Origin: Clostridiaceae bacterium
GTDB taxonomy: Bacteria > Bacillota > Clostridia > DSM-8532
Direction of reading: 5' to 3'
DNA length: 60,412 nucleotides
NCBI GenBank assembly: GCA_012518025.1
Contig: JAAYTP010000128.1
Coordinates: 1-60,412, forward strand
Of the stretch, positions 18,157 through 26,954 are shown one piece after another. A program made the translations under genes and the position numbers. The notes beneath the pieces were generated by a model. It searched no databases. It was not told where the DNA came from and saw only the letters and a list, made by a program, of their open reading frames with translations. Positions within the stretch are counted from its first letter, which is position 1. Every line of letters begins with the position of its first letter.

Positions 18157-18405
18157 CTACCTCCCGCCTGCGTTCAGAAGATATTCGGCGATCTTGTTCA
18201 GAATCTCCAATTCCAATTTTTTAGAGTTGATTTTCGGAAGAACACTCTGTATTTCATCAGGATATTGGATAGTAACCCTGGGAGGCTGCCTCAAAACATC
18301 AACCAACACATTCTTAAATGAAATGTTTTCATCCTGATAGCTTACCATGACTGTAAAAGCAGGATCATAGCTCTTTTCTTTAACAACACTAACAGAAATA
18401 TTCAT
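18157..18405 (-). CDS. Unrecognised small protein, probably 5'-truncated by a frameshift
   Basis: The 82-residue product starting at the ATG at 18405 looks beta-rich with a C-terminal amphipathic helix; I do not know the family. Coding-like sequence continues in frame upstream (KKVYDIKHIGIKEEYEDSE, positions about 18434-18490) but has no start codon before a TGA. An ATG at 18512 (MDIELY) joins this frame if one base is added near 18491-18500 (for example TATTTAACG for TATTAACG). The gene thus appears to have been ~118 codons and to have lost one base, either truly or through sequencing error. It lies downstream of ecfT on the same strand. Confidence 0.5.
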   Translation of the reverse strand: MNISVSVVKEKSYDPAFTVMVSYQDENISFKNVLVDVLRQPPRVTIQYPDEIQSVLPKINSKKLELEILNKIAEYLLNAGGR

Positions 18406-18531
18406 GATAACGTATCGTCCCCCCAAAATCTCACTGTCTTCGTATTCCTCCTTAATTCCTATATGTTTAATATCATATACCTTTTTGCCCGTTAATACAA
18501 CTCAATGTCCATAATGATCTGCGGCGTTTTC

Positions 18532-19341
18532 TTACCCGGCATTCGTTAAGAAGCGAGATCCAAACAGGATCATGAGAAACAAAATCCCTGCGAGGCTCGC
18601 CTTTAAATCCAGGATGGTAAAATGGATCTGCTTAAGCCGTGTCCTGCCCCTGCCTCCACGATAACATCTTGCTTCCATGGCTTCTGCCAGCTCGTCGGCA
18701 CGCTTAAAAGCGCTCACGAAGAGCGGAACCAATACCGGAATGAAGCTTTTTACCCTTTTAAACAGGCTCCCCGTGTCAAAATCTGCTCCCCTTGATGCCT
18801 GCGCCTTCATGATTCGCTCAGTTTCCTCCATGAGGGTGGGAATAAAGCGAAGGGCTATGGACATCATCATGGCTATCTCATGAGCAGGAACACCTACGCG
18901 TTCAAGGGGCTTCATCATGCGTTCAATCCCATCGGTCATTGCCATTGGTGTGGTTGTCAGGGTCATCAGTGAAGCCGCCACAACAAGCATCACCAGCCTG
19001 AAGAACAGCATAACAGCTGAAATAATCCCTTCATAGGTTATCATCACAGGACCCAGTTTCACCAATGGTGTGCCCTTAACAAAGAAAATATTCAAAATGG
19101 CGGTAATGGCAAGAATCAACACCAGGGGCTTGATGCCTTTCAGAGATTGTTTGACAGGTATATCGCTAATAACAAGCAAAAGGGCAATAAAGGCACCCAT
19201 GATCACATATTCCTGCCATGTATTGATGACGAATACGGCCACCATGAGAAGGACTGTCCATATGATCTTGGATCTCGGATCCATCTTATGCAGTATGGAT
19301 TCACCGGGTATATATTGCCCGAGAGTAATATTACCAATCAC
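18532..19341 (-). CDS. ecfT: ECF transporter transmembrane protein EcfT
   Basis: EcfT is the membrane scaffold that couples vitamin- or metal-specific S components to the two ATPases of energy-coupling-factor importers. The 269-residue protein has several hydrophobic segments and the two Ala-Arg-Gly-type coupling motifs, ASRGADFDTG and AMEARCYRGG, which insert in grooves of the ATPases. Its ATG overlaps the stop of the fused ecfA gene by 4 bases, so translation is coupled. No S component is encoded nearby, which fits a shared group II module. Confidence 0.95.
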   Translation of the reverse strand: MIGNITLGQYIPGESILHKMDPRSKIIWTVLLMVAVFVINTWQEYVIMGAFIALLLVISDIPVKQSLKGIKPLVLILAITAILNIFFVKGTPLVKLGPVMITYEGIISAVMLFFRLVMLVVAASLMTLTTTPMAMTDGIERMMKPLERVGVPAHEIAMMMSIALRFIPTLMEETERIMKAQASRGADFDTGSLFKRVKSFIPVLVPLFVSAFKRADELAEAMEARCYRGGRGRTRLKQIHFTILDLKASLAGILFLMILFGSRFLTNAG

Positions 19342-21107
19342 AGGATCATTCCCCCTTTATCCCATCCCTGCCCAGATACAATGCCTGAGATTTCCTCAAC
19401 CGCCTCTGAAATGGTCAGAACATGGTCATTCACCGGATACCCTGAACCTTTGAGATTCCGGAACAGACGTGTGATTTCCGGGATATCCAGTCCCAGTTTA
19501 TGAAGACGTTCCTCATGGCTGAAAACCCTGCGCGGGGTATCCAGCATCTCAAGACTCCCATTGTTGAGCACCGCTATCCGGTCGCAATAGGCAGCTATAT
19601 AATCCATGTTGTGAGAGATAATCAGTATGGTGGTTCCATTAGACCTGTTCAGTTCAGTCAAAAAGGAGAATACCTCTTCACTGCCCTGAGGATCAAGCCC
19701 AGCGGTTGGTTCGTCCAACACCAGTATCTCCGGTTCCATCACAAGAACGCCTGCTATGGCAACCCTTCTTTTCTGGCCTCCGGAGAGTTCAAAGGGCGAT
19801 TTTTCCAAAAGTTCCTCGGAAAGGCCAAGAATCTCCAAAACACGCTTTACCCGTTTTCGTATTTCTTCCTCGGGAAGTTCCATCTTAGTAAGGCCAAATA
19901 TGATGTCCTTATAAACCGTTTCTTCAAACAGCTGATGTTCCGGGTACTGAAAGATGAGGCCGACCTTTTGGCGAAGCTCTTTAAGGATTTTGCTGCTATA
20001 TTCAAGACCATCAACTTCTATAGAGCCAGAGGTGGGTTTTAAAAGCCCGTTCAAATGCTGAACCAATGTGGACTTCCCAGAACCGGTATGTCCAATAATA
20101 CCCATTATCTCACCTTTCATGATATCCATGCTAACCCCGTCCAGGGCTTTTCGTTCAAAGGTAGTTCCGGGCATATAGATATGGGTCAGTTCCCTGATCC
20201 GTACAATTGCTTCCCCAGATTCCCGGGTTACGGCTGAGTCCTGAATGACATCCGCTTTTCTTTCTGCTTTGACTAAAACCCCTTTCAGGCTTTCTTCCGC
20301 CTCTTCAAGGGTAAGAGTGGTTCCTCCGCGGACAATACCTCTAAATTTCAGTTCATGCATGAGCTGCGTGACATGGGGCACACTGAGCCCTGCCTCTTTC
20401 AGTTGGTCCACCCGAGAGAAAATCTCCCCTGGTGTACCCTTCATTATAATGCGCCCACTGTCCATGACCATTACCCTGTCGGCAAAAACTGCCTCCTCCA
20501 TGTGATGGGTGATGAGGATAATGGTTATTTTTCTGTCCCTGTTGAGAGTCCGGACAAGGTCTAATACCTCTTTTCTACCTCTTGGATCCAGCATTGATGT
20601 GGATTCATCCAGCACAATGCATTTTGGTTCCATGGCCAATATGCCGGCTATGGCGACGCGCTGTTTCTGGCCTCCTGAAAGCATGTGGGGAGAATGCCCC
20701 ATATGCTCTTCCATACCCACATATCTTGCGGCTTCATCAATGCGCTTTCTTATTTCTAGCGGCTCCACACCCAGGTTTTCGGGACCAAATGCCAGATCCT
20801 CCTCAACGGTTGTCGCTACAATCTGATTATCAGGATTCTGGAAGACCATTCCCAGTGTTTTTCTGATCTCCCATATCATTTCACCCTCAGAGGTGTTCAT
20901 GCCCTCCACCCACACGGTACCACCGGTGGGCAGCAAAAGGGCATTCATCAAGCGAGCCATGGTGGATTTACCGGAACCGTTTCTTCCTAGCACCACAACA
21001 AATTCGCCCTCACAGATGCGTTCGGTTACACCGTTAATGGCCTGCGTTACGGGCTGATCTACAGATTGTGATCCGTATTCAAAATAGACATCCCTAAACT
21101 CAATCAT
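19338..21107 (-). CDS. ecfA: Fused EcfA1-EcfA2 ATPases of the ECF transporter
   Basis: One 589-residue chain holds two complete ABC ATPase domains that are usually separate genes. Domain 1: Walker A GRNGSGKST (41-49), Q-loop FQNPDNQ (89-95), signature LSGGQKQR (143-150), Walker B near 164-168, in EcfA1 style. Linker about 260-300. Domain 2: Walker A GHTGSGKST (339-347), FQYPEHQLFEET (386-397), LSGGQKRR (441-448), LDEPTAGLD (464-472), in EcfA2 style. Both halves keep all ATPase motifs. Start: AGGGG six bases before the ATG at 21107; a longer frame to 21215 would run back over a terminator. ecfT follows with a 4-base overlap. Confidence 0.95.
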   Translation of the reverse strand: MIEFRDVYFEYGSQSVDQPVTQAINGVTERICEGEFVVVLGRNGSGKSTMARLMNALLLPTGGTVWVEGMNTSEGEMIWEIRKTLGMVFQNPDNQIVATTVEEDLAFGPENLGVEPLEIRKRIDEAARYVGMEEHMGHSPHMLSGGQKQRVAIAGILAMEPKCIVLDESTSMLDPRGRKEVLDLVRTLNRDRKITIILITHHMEEAVFADRVMVMDSGRIIMKGTPGEIFSRVDQLKEAGLSVPHVTQLMHELKFRGIVRGGTTLTLEEAEESLKGVLVKAERKADVIQDSAVTRESGEAIVRIRELTHIYMPGTTFERKALDGVSMDIMKGEIMGIIGHTGSGKSTLVQHLNGLLKPTSGSIEVDGLEYSSKILKELRQKVGLIFQYPEHQLFEETVYKDIIFGLTKMELPEEEIRKRVKRVLEILGLSEELLEKSPFELSGGQKRRVAIAGVLVMEPEILVLDEPTAGLDPQGSEEVFSFLTELNRSNGTTILIISHNMDYIAAYCDRIAVLNNGSLEMLDTPRRVFSHEERLHKLGLDIPEITRLFRNLKGSGYPVNDHVLTISEAVEEISGIVSGQGWDKGGMIL

Positions 21108-21173
21108 CTTTATCCCCTGACCAGTGAAGTTGCCATATGTTTGAAAATAATATGCCAAAATCATACCGGTATG

Positions 21174-21215
21174 TAAAAGAACAAATGGAGAACGGAATCC
21201 CTGCCCGCTCTCCAT
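21174..21215 (-). terminator. Terminator after rplQ
   Basis: On the minus strand ATGGAGAGCGG pairs with CCGTTCTCCAT (11 bp, one G-U), then TTTGTTCTTTT. It separates the ribosomal block from the ecf genes, perhaps with read-through because no clear ecf promoter is visible in the 136-base gap. Confidence 0.75.
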
Positions 21216-21243
21216 CGCTTAAGTAATCATTATTCAATAGTGT

Positions 21244-21768
21244 TTATACCAGCTCCAGCACAACTACTTCTGCGCCGTCGCCTCTTCTTGGGCCAAGTTT
21301 GTAGATGCGGGTATATCCGCCTTTTCTGTCCTTATATTTAGGAGCTATCTCATCAAATAGCTTGTTGGTAAGGCTTATGGTTTTACCGTCCTCATCCTTT
21401 ACCCTGTAAACCCAGTTCATGACTATCCTTCTTGCTGCAAGCCTTGAAGGAGCATCAACAGTCCTCAGTTCTTCCTTCTTTTCCCTCTCTACTACTTCAT
21501 ACTTGTTACCATTCTTGCTGGTCACAGTCTTCAGCATTTTACGGCCTTTGCTGTCAACAACCGGAACAGTGACGCTAACATTCTTGGATGTAAAATTATC
21601 GCATTCCTTTACAGCAAGAGTAATAAGTTTTTCAGCGATATTTTTAACTTCCTTTGCTCTCGTTTCGGTTGTCTCTATCCGGCCATGCTGGATCAGAGAG
21701 GTTACCAGGCCCTTCAGCATGGCTTTGCGCTGATCTGTAGGCCGTCCAAGTTTCCTATGTGCAGGCAT
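21244..21768 (-). CDS. rplQ: Ribosomal protein L17 with internal insertion
   Basis: L17 binds 23S rRNA of the large subunit near the exit tunnel. The N-terminal [18 protein letters not shown] and the C-terminal [18 protein letters not shown] are standard. At 174 residues it is about 50-60 longer than the usual ~112-130; the extra part is a charged insertion at about residues 56-105. Last gene of the alpha operon, 24 bases after rpoA, before a terminator. Confidence 0.97.
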   Translation of the reverse strand: MPAHRKLGRPTDQRKAMLKGLVTSLIQHGRIETTETRAKEVKNIAEKLITLAVKECDNFTSKNVSVTVPVVDSKGRKMLKTVTSKNGNKYEVVEREKKEELRTVDAPSRLAARRIVMNWVYRVKDEDGKTISLTNKLFDEIAPKYKDRKGGYTRIYKLGPRRGDGAEVVVLELV

Positions 21769-21792
21769 TTTTATTTCCCTCCCTAGTACTCG

Positions 21793-22740
21793 TTAATCTT
21801 CGGATGGAGCAAGTTTCAAGCCCAGAGCATCCAATTTCGTAACCACTTCTTCAAGCGATTTACGCCCGAGATTCCTGACCTTCATCATCTCTTCTTCAGT
21901 CTTGCTGATCAGATCCTCAACAGTATTGATGCCGGCTCTCTTCAAACAGTTATATGATCTCACCGAGAGATCCAGTTCCTCGATGGTCATCTCCAGAATC
22001 TTGTCTCTTTCGGGTTCACCCTTCTCAACAAGAATTTCCGCATTCTTCGCCCTGTCGGTCAGGTTTATGAAAAGGTCAAGATGATCGCTCATAATCTTGG
22101 CTCCAAGGCTGATGGCTTCATCAGGAGCAATGGAACCGTCTGTCCACACTTCGATGCTCAGCTTATCGTAGTCGGTAATCTGTCCGACACGCGTGTTCTC
22201 AACAGTATAGTTAACCTTTCTCACAGGTGTATAGATGGAGTCAACGGGTATAATGCCGATGGGCTGATTGGGAAGCTTGTTCCTTTCAGCTGGAACATAT
22301 CCCCTGCCATGGCTCACATTAATCTCCATAAAAAACCTGCTTGTACCGTTCACTGTGGCGATATGCAAATCCGGATTTAAAATCTCAACATCTGAATCCG
22401 GCTTGATATCAGACGCCTTTATCGCGCCTTCCCCTTCGTAGTCGATATACAGGGTCTTGGGCTCCTCACAGTGGAGCTTAAATCGAAGTTCCTTGATGTT
22501 AAGGATGATCTCAGTCATATCCTCAACTACTCCAGGGATGGTGGTAAATTCATGCAGCACACCGTCAATTTTTATGGACGTAACGGCTACTCCCGGAAGA
22601 GATGAAAGCAATATTCTTCTCAGGGAATTCCCCAACGTAATACCATAACCTCTCTCCAGGGGCTCTATGACGAATTTCCCGTAGGAATGATCCTCCGCAC
22701 TCTCTACGCATTCAATCCTTGGCTTCTCAATTTCGATCAT
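21793..22740 (-). CDS. rpoA: RNA polymerase alpha subunit
   Basis: The 315-residue alpha subunit dimerises to nucleate RNA polymerase. The N-terminal domain shows [14 protein letters not shown]; after a flexible stretch near residue 230 the C-terminal domain ([20 protein letters not shown]) has helix-hairpin-helix elements that contact UP elements and activators. It lies between rpsD and rplQ as usual. Together with rpoB and rpoC in this window, all three main core subunits are encoded within 23 kb. Confidence 0.98.
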   Translation of the reverse strand: MIEIEKPRIECVESAEDHSYGKFVIEPLERGYGITLGNSLRRILLSSLPGVAVTSIKIDGVLHEFTTIPGVVEDMTEIILNIKELRFKLHCEEPKTLYIDYEGEGAIKASDIKPDSDVEILNPDLHIATVNGTSRFFMEINVSHGRGYVPAERNKLPNQPIGIIPVDSIYTPVRKVNYTVENTRVGQITDYDKLSIEVWTDGSIAPDEAISLGAKIMSDHLDLFINLTDRAKNAEILVEKGEPERDKILEMTIEELDLSVRSYNCLKRAGINTVEDLISKTEEEMMKVRNLGRKSLEEVVTKLDALGLKLAPSED

Positions 22741-22790
22741 TTATCAACCCTCCTTGGGTTATTAGAATTCTGGGCACAAGAGATATTGGC

Positions 22791-23417
22791 TTACTTCGAG
22801 TACAACTCTACGATCAAATGCTCTTGTACCTGGAGGTCGATATCCTCCCTGGCAGGCAGTGCAACAACCTTGCCCGTAAGGTTTTCCTGATCTACTTCAA
22901 GCCAGCTTGGTACAATCTTCGAGCCCGTAACATCAAGGATCTCCTTGAACCTTGCCAGTTTCTTGCTTTTTTCCTTTACGGTGATGGCGTCATTCACTTT
23001 TACAAGGTATGAGGGAATGTTCACACGTTTCCCGTTAACCTGGAAATGACCATGTCTCACGAGCTGACGGGCTTCGGCACGGGTTGTCCCAAATCCCATC
23101 CTGTAAACCACGTTATCAAGCCTGGTTTCCAGTATCTGCAGCAAAAGCTCGCCTGTGATACCCTTCTTGCGTGCAGCCATATCAAAATACTTCCTGAACT
23201 GGCTTTCAAGAAGGCCGTAAAACCTTTTTGCCTTTTGCTTTTCACGCAACTGCAAACCATATTCTGAAAGCTTTTTCCTCTGTGCGCCATGCTGACCGGG
23301 AGCATAAGCCCGTCTGCCAATAGCGCATTTATTGCCATAACATCTCTCGCCCTTGAGAAAGAGTTTCTGCCCTTCCCTTCTGCAGAGCCTACAAGATGCA
23401 TCGGTATATCTTGCCAT
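22791..23417 (-). CDS. rpsD: Ribosomal protein S4 (zinc-binding type)
   Basis: S4 nucleates assembly of the small-subunit body and takes part in decoding fidelity. The 208-residue protein keeps four N-terminal cysteines (9, 12, 26, 31) for zinc, then the S4 RNA-binding fold ([19 protein letters not shown]). In other bacteria S4 represses its own operon; whether the structured region upstream of rpsM serves this here is open. Genes on both sides are standard alpha-operon members. Confidence 0.98.
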   Translation of the reverse strand: MARYTDASCRLCRREGQKLFLKGERCYGNKCAIGRRAYAPGQHGAQRKKLSEYGLQLREKQKAKRFYGLLESQFRKYFDMAARKKGITGELLLQILETRLDNVVYRMGFGTTRAEARQLVRHGHFQVNGKRVNIPSYLVKVNDAITVKEKSKKLARFKEILDVTGSKIVPSWLEVDQENLTGKVVALPAREDIDLQVQEHLIVELYSK

Positions 23418-23434
23418 TTATTGCTACACCTCCA

Positions 23435-23830
23435 TTAAACCCTTCTTCTCTTAGGCGGTCTGCAGCCATTGTGGGGGATCGGGGTTACATCCTTGATGGA
23501 GTTAACCTCAAGCCCGGCTGCCTGAAGCGCCCTGATCGCAGCCTCGCGACCTGAACCAGGTCCCTTCACATATACCGAAACGGTTTTCAGACCGTGTTCC
23601 ATAGCAGCTCTTGCTGCTGTCTCAGCGGCCTGCTGAGCCGCAAAGGGTGTGCTCTTCTTTGAACCTCTAAAACCGAGCCCGCCTGCGCTTGCCCAGGAAA
23701 GAGCATTACCCTGTACATCGGTTATAGTAACTATTGTATTATTGAAAGAGGAACGAATATGGGCTGCGCCACGTTCAATATTCTTCTTTTCCTTCCTCTT
23801 CCTCGATCTTCTAACAACTCTCGCTGCCAT
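23435..23830 (-). CDS. rpsK: Ribosomal protein S11
   Basis: A 131-residue small-subunit platform protein near the mRNA exit. Family signatures are [12 protein letters not shown] and the C-terminal [17 protein letters not shown]-terminal basic tail [12 protein letters not shown]. Placed 17 bases before rpsD and 21 after rpsM, as in the standard alpha operon. Confidence 0.98.
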   Translation of the reverse strand: MAARVVRRSRKRKEKKNIERGAAHIRSSFNNTIVTITDVQGNALSWASAGGLGFRGSKKSTPFAAQQAAETAARAAMEHGLKTVSVYVKGPGSGREAAIRALQAAGLEVNSIKDVTPIPHNGCRPPKRRRV

Positions 23831-23851
23831 CTTTATTCATCGACCTCCCGA

Positions 23852-24220
23852 TTACTTCTTCTTATTGGCAATGGTCTTTCTGGGACCCTTTCTGGTCCTG
23901 GCATTGGTCTTGGTCCTCTGACCGCGAACCGGCAGACCCATTCTATGCCTGATTCCGCGATAACACCTAATCTCAACAAGACGCTTTATGTTAAGTGCAA
24001 CCTCTCTTCTCAGGTCACCTTCAACGGTATATTCCTTTTCAATGGTTTCGCGGAGTTTGCTGATCTCATCATCTGTCAAATCGCGTACGCGTGTATCGGG
24101 ATTAACACCTGTTTTCCCGAGTATCTCCAGAGAGCGACTTCTCCCTATTCCGAAGATATACGTCAGGCCGATTTCAACTCTTTTTTCTCTTGGCAAGTCA
24201 ACACCTGCTATACGAGCCAA
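23852..24220 (-). CDS. rpsM: Ribosomal protein S13
   Basis: S13 sits in the small-subunit head and contacts the P-site tRNA and the large subunit. The 122 residues include [11 protein letters not shown] and the basic tail [23 protein letters not shown] site lies 7 bases before the ATG. Unlike the compact order elsewhere in this block, 430 bases separate it from rpmJ. Confidence 0.98.
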   Translation of the reverse strand: MARIAGVDLPREKRVEIGLTYIFGIGRSRSLEILGKTGVNPDTRVRDLTDDEISKLRETIEKEYTVEGDLRREVALNIKRLVEIRCYRGIRHRMGLPVRGQRTKTNARTRKGPRKTIANKKK

Positions 24221-24385
24221 TTCACTACACCTCCGATTGGTTAGCTGTTTGTTAATTGCTGTTTCTGTTTGGGTTTAGCTTTATATGATAAAGATCTTTG
24301 CATGCTCCCCAGGGTTTCATAAACCCATAGGGATCAGCCGCCATACAAAAATCATTTTTCCCAAAATTGTATATACTTAGACCGG

Positions 24386-24434
24386 TCCATTGGTATCATA
24401 AGGAAATCCATTGACACGACCCAAGAGTCCATTG
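24386..24434. repeat. Three TCCATTG heptamers at 21-bp spacing
   Basis: TCCATTG occurs at 24386, 24407 and 24428 (plus strand), exactly 21 bases apart, with unrelated spacers. Two helical turns between copies would put them on one DNA face, as in tandem regulator sites. Confidence 0.6.
24395..24424 (-). promoter_or_regulatory. Candidate internal promoter for rpsM-rplQ
   Basis: Minus strand TTGGGT-N18-TATGAT, interleaved with the heptamer repeats. The -35 is imperfect. Predicted start near 24388 would give a ~168-base leader before rpsM. Confidence 0.35.
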
Positions 24435-24650
24435 CGGTAAATACCCGCAAACTACCCTCATTTCAAGGCCAACCGTCATCCAGGCAGTAACATGGAAGCG
24501 GATGGCCCTTATGCTGAGGTATTTCCCATAGTCTTATAAGAATATGGAGCTCATCCCTTTTTACTTATGTGTAATGCCAGATATCCTGCTTTGAATTGCT
24601 ACCGGCGCGCTAAAGCCGCCGGCTGTCAATCCAATAAAATCCCTTTTATT

Positions 24651-24764
24651 TTAGCCCTGCCTCTGCTTATGCTTGGGATTTGCACAGATGACCATAACGC
24701 GGCCTTTCCTGCGGATGATCTTGCATTTCTCACAAATTTTTCTAACCGATGGTTTTACTTTCAT
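24651..24764 (-). CDS. rpmJ: Ribosomal protein L36 (zinc type)
   Basis: A 37-residue protein, one of the smallest in the ribosome: starts [14 protein letters not shown] and ends NPKHKQRQG. Cys 11, 14, 27 and His 32 form the zinc ribbon of the C+ form of L36, so this genome depends on zinc at this position unless a C- paralogue exists elsewhere. It follows infA by 33 bases with a GGAGG site. Confidence 0.97.
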   Translation of the reverse strand: MKVKPSVRKICEKCKIIRRKGRVMVICANPKHKQRQG

Positions 24765-24797
24765 AGTCTGTTCCTCCAATCATGCTGGCTTAAGAAA

Positions 24798-25019
24798 TCA
24801 CGATTTGCCTCTCCATGTAATCCTGCCGCGTGAGAGGTCATATGTGGACATCTCAACTGTAACCTTATCTCCAGGAAGAATTCGAATATAATTCATTCTG
24901 AGCTTTCCGGATATATGGGCGAGAATAACATGCCCGTTCTCAAGCTGCACTCTAAACATGGCGTTCGGCAGCGCTTCCAGAACTGTACCTTCCAGTTCTA
25001 TTACATCTTCCTTTGACAC
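24798..25019 (-). CDS. infA: Translation initiation factor IF-1
   Basis: A 73-residue OB-fold protein that binds the A site of the small subunit during initiation. It opens [19 protein letters not shown] and contains the [13 protein letters not shown] strand pair typical of IF-1. It follows the KOW gene with a 1-base gap, so their translation is probably coupled. Confidence 0.98.
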   Translation of the reverse strand: MSKEDVIELEGTVLEALPNAMFRVQLENGHVILAHISGKLRMNYIRILPGDKVTVEMSTYDLSRGRITWRGKS

Positions 25020-25020
25020 T

Positions 25021-25326
25021 TTAACCCTCCTCGCTCACAGAATCATCCGTTTGTTCCATTAAATATCCTTGAACAGCTTTTCTCAAATCGTCATCGGTAA
25101 GCCTCTTCCGATTAATAACCGTTTGAGATATCTCTTCTGCTATCTTTTGAGTAACCTTTAAATGTTTAAGCTTTTTCTTTTTTGGTTTACTTACAGGCCT
25201 TAAATCACCATCTGCAATCAGTACATGGGCATCATCTGCTATATCGATAATGACAAAGAGCCTGTCTTTATCCCTGCCGGCCTTGGACCACACGAAGCGT
25301 CCTATTACGGCATCCAAGCCATTCAC
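25021..25326 (-). CDS. KOW-domain RNA-binding protein (L14e-like)
   Basis: A 101-residue protein that opens with a KOW/L14e-like beta-barrel ([20 protein letters not shown] and [13 protein letters not shown]) followed by a Lys-rich run and an acidic C-terminus. Firmicutes, B. subtilis included, often have such a gene between map and infA; it is thought to bind ribosomal RNA, but its role is not well settled. It lies 82 bases after map. Confidence 0.85.
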   Translation of the reverse strand: MNGLDAVIGRFVWSKAGRDKDRLFVIIDIADDAHVLIADGDLRPVSKPKKKKLKHLKVTQKIAEEISQTVINRKRLTDDDLRKAVQGYLMEQTDDSVSEEG

Positions 25327-25408
25327 CCCGTTTCCGGACTAAAGCCCAAGTCTATATTCTATATGATCTTCTCTGTTTTTTCAACATTCTAATTCAGTTT
25401 CAGCAAAT

Positions 25409-26176
25409 TTAATAAAGAGCGGTAAGTATTTTAGGGCCTTTGTCAGTAACGGCAATAGTATTCTCGTGATGTGCCGATAAGCTGCCATCAGCGGTTACAA
25501 CCGTCCATCTGTCATCCAGTACACTTACCTGCCAGGTACCTGCATTTACCATGGGCTCTATGGCAAGGGTCATCCCCGCAGTGAGCCGGACTCCCCTGTA
25601 TGAGGAAACATAGTTTGGAATCTGTGGTTCCTCATGCATCTCCCTGCCGATACCATGGCCGACATAATCCCTTACCACCGAAAAGCCATTCTCCTCAACA
25701 TAGCTTTGTATCGCTCTGGAAATATCCCTTATACGATTTCCTTCCACGGCTTGAGCCATTCCTCTGTTGAAGGCTTCTTCGGTTACACTGATCAGCCTGA
25801 GGGCCTCAGGTGATACAGAACCTACAGGGTATGTTCGGGCAGCATCACCATGAAAACCGTCAAGTATGGCACCTGTATCAATACTGATGATATCTCCGTC
25901 TTCCATTACCCTGTTTCCGGGAATGCCATGAATAACTTCATTATTGATCGAAGCACATATAACCCCCGGAAAATCAATCCCACCATAGGGACATGGGACA
26001 CCTCTGAAGGAAGGAACAGCTCCTTTGCTTTTAATCACTTCAGCTGCAACCCTGTCCAATTCCTTGGTGGTCACACCCGGCGCAATCATCTCCTCCAGCC
26101 TTTTATGGACGAGCATGACAACCTCGCCGGCTTTTCTCATACTGTCAAGCTCCCTTTGGGATTTGATACTGATCAT
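25409..26176 (-). CDS. map: Methionine aminopeptidase, type I
   Basis: Map removes the initiator Met from nascent proteins. The 255-residue chain has the five metal ligands in order: Asp in SIDTGAILDG, Asp in GFHGDAA, His in VGHGIGREMH, Glu in LAIEPM and Glu in HHENTIAV. No N-terminal SH3-type or zinc-finger extension. Only 2 bases separate it from adk. Confidence 0.97.
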   Translation of the reverse strand: MISIKSQRELDSMRKAGEVVMLVHKRLEEMIAPGVTTKELDRVAAEVIKSKGAVPSFRGVPCPYGGIDFPGVICASINNEVIHGIPGNRVMEDGDIISIDTGAILDGFHGDAARTYPVGSVSPEALRLISVTEEAFNRGMAQAVEGNRIRDISRAIQSYVEENGFSVVRDYVGHGIGREMHEEPQIPNYVSSYRGVRLTAGMTLAIEPMVNAGTWQVSVLDDRWTVVTADGSLSAHHENTIAVTDKGPKILTALY

Positions 26177-26178
26177 AT

Positions 26179-26835
26179 TTATACTCCATCCGATTCCCGA
26201 CCAAGAGCCGTTAAAATATCCTGAAAAATTGAGTCTATCGGCTTATCACCGTCAATCTCAATGAGCAATCCCCGCCTGCTGTAAAAATCAATCAGAGGAC
26301 TGGTCTGGTCATGGTAGGTCTTAAGGCGGTTGAGCACGGTTTCTTCACGGTCGTCATCCCTAATATAAAGGGGCGATCCGCAAGAATCACATACGCCCTC
26401 CTTCTTGGGCGGGTGACTTAACACATGATAGACCTTCCCGCAGGGACACATCCTTCTTCCCGACATCCGTTTTACAACCACGGCATCATCGAGGGATATG
26501 TTGATCACTGCGTCAATCCTTTGGTTATTTTCACTTAGCATGCTCTCAAACATCTCAGCCTGAGGAAGGGTTCTGGGAAAACCGTCCAAAATAAAACCGT
26601 TATGGCAATCATCCTTCATCAGTCTGTCTTTGACAATCTCACAGGTCACATCATCAGGAACAAGCCCGCCCGATTCGAGAATCCCCGAAACTAGCTTTCC
26701 AAGCTTGGTTTTCTCCTTGATATTTGACCTGAAGATATCACCCGTCGATATATGGGGAACCTTGAGAGCCCCGGACAATAATGCAGCCTGTGTTCCCTTG
26801 CCTGCTCCGGGTGGGCCCAGAAGTATCAGTCTCAT
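26179..26835 (-). CDS. adk: Adenylate kinase (zinc LID type)
   Basis: Adk interconverts ATP, AMP and ADP. The protein (218 residues) starts MRLILLGPPGAGKGTQ with the P-loop, then DGFPRTLPQAE. The LID domain carries C-x-C and C-x2-C pairs (CPCGKV, CDSCGS), the Gram-positive zinc site. An in-frame ATG six codons upstream (26853) lacks a ribosome binding site; the usual family start is 26835. Follows secY after ~120 bases that hold a hairpin. Confidence 0.96.
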   Translation of the reverse strand: MRLILLGPPGAGKGTQAALLSGALKVPHISTGDIFRSNIKEKTKLGKLVSGILESGGLVPDDVTCEIVKDRLMKDDCHNGFILDGFPRTLPQAEMFESMLSENNQRIDAVINISLDDAVVVKRMSGRRMCPCGKVYHVLSHPPKKEGVCDSCGSPLYIRDDDREETVLNRLKTYHDQTSPLIDFYSRRGLLIEIDGDKPIDSIFQDILTALGRESDGV

Positions 26836-26905
26836 AGAATAAACCAGCCTCATTCATCATAGTATTTAGCAAGCAATCATATCATATTTCCCAACAGAAG
26901 CGGCA

Positions 26906-26935
26906 AAAGCGGATGGTACAATCATCCGCCATTTT
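26906..26935 (-). terminator. Weak terminator-like hairpin between secY and adk
   Basis: GCGGATG/CATCCGC with a 7-base loop, then TTTTG on the minus strand. The short T run suggests partial termination, which could lower adk-map-infA expression relative to secY. Confidence 0.5.
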
Positions 26936-26954
26936 GTACCGCAACTTTACTTTA

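Larger units (their letters stand above)
24221..24650 (-). promoter_or_regulatory. Long structured gap upstream of rpsM
   Basis: This stretch interrupts an operon whose other gaps are mostly under 40 bases. On the minus strand I see, in order: a GC-rich hairpin just after rpmJ (24602-24622, CCGGCG/CGCCGG, no T tail), a GCGG/CCGC hairpin, three CAATGGA heptamers (24386-24434), a promoter-like pair overlapping them, and a GGGTTT-ATG-AAACCC hairpin (24312-24326). No protein gene fits on either strand. It may hold an internal promoter and a leader that controls rpsM-rpsK-rpsD-rpoA-rplQ, but I cannot match it to a known leader. Confidence 0.5.

Noticed and set aside
24567-24833. 88-codon plus-strand frame over the rpmJ region
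   Set aside because: The real gene is rpmJ on the minus strand (24651-24764), which matches L36 over its whole length.
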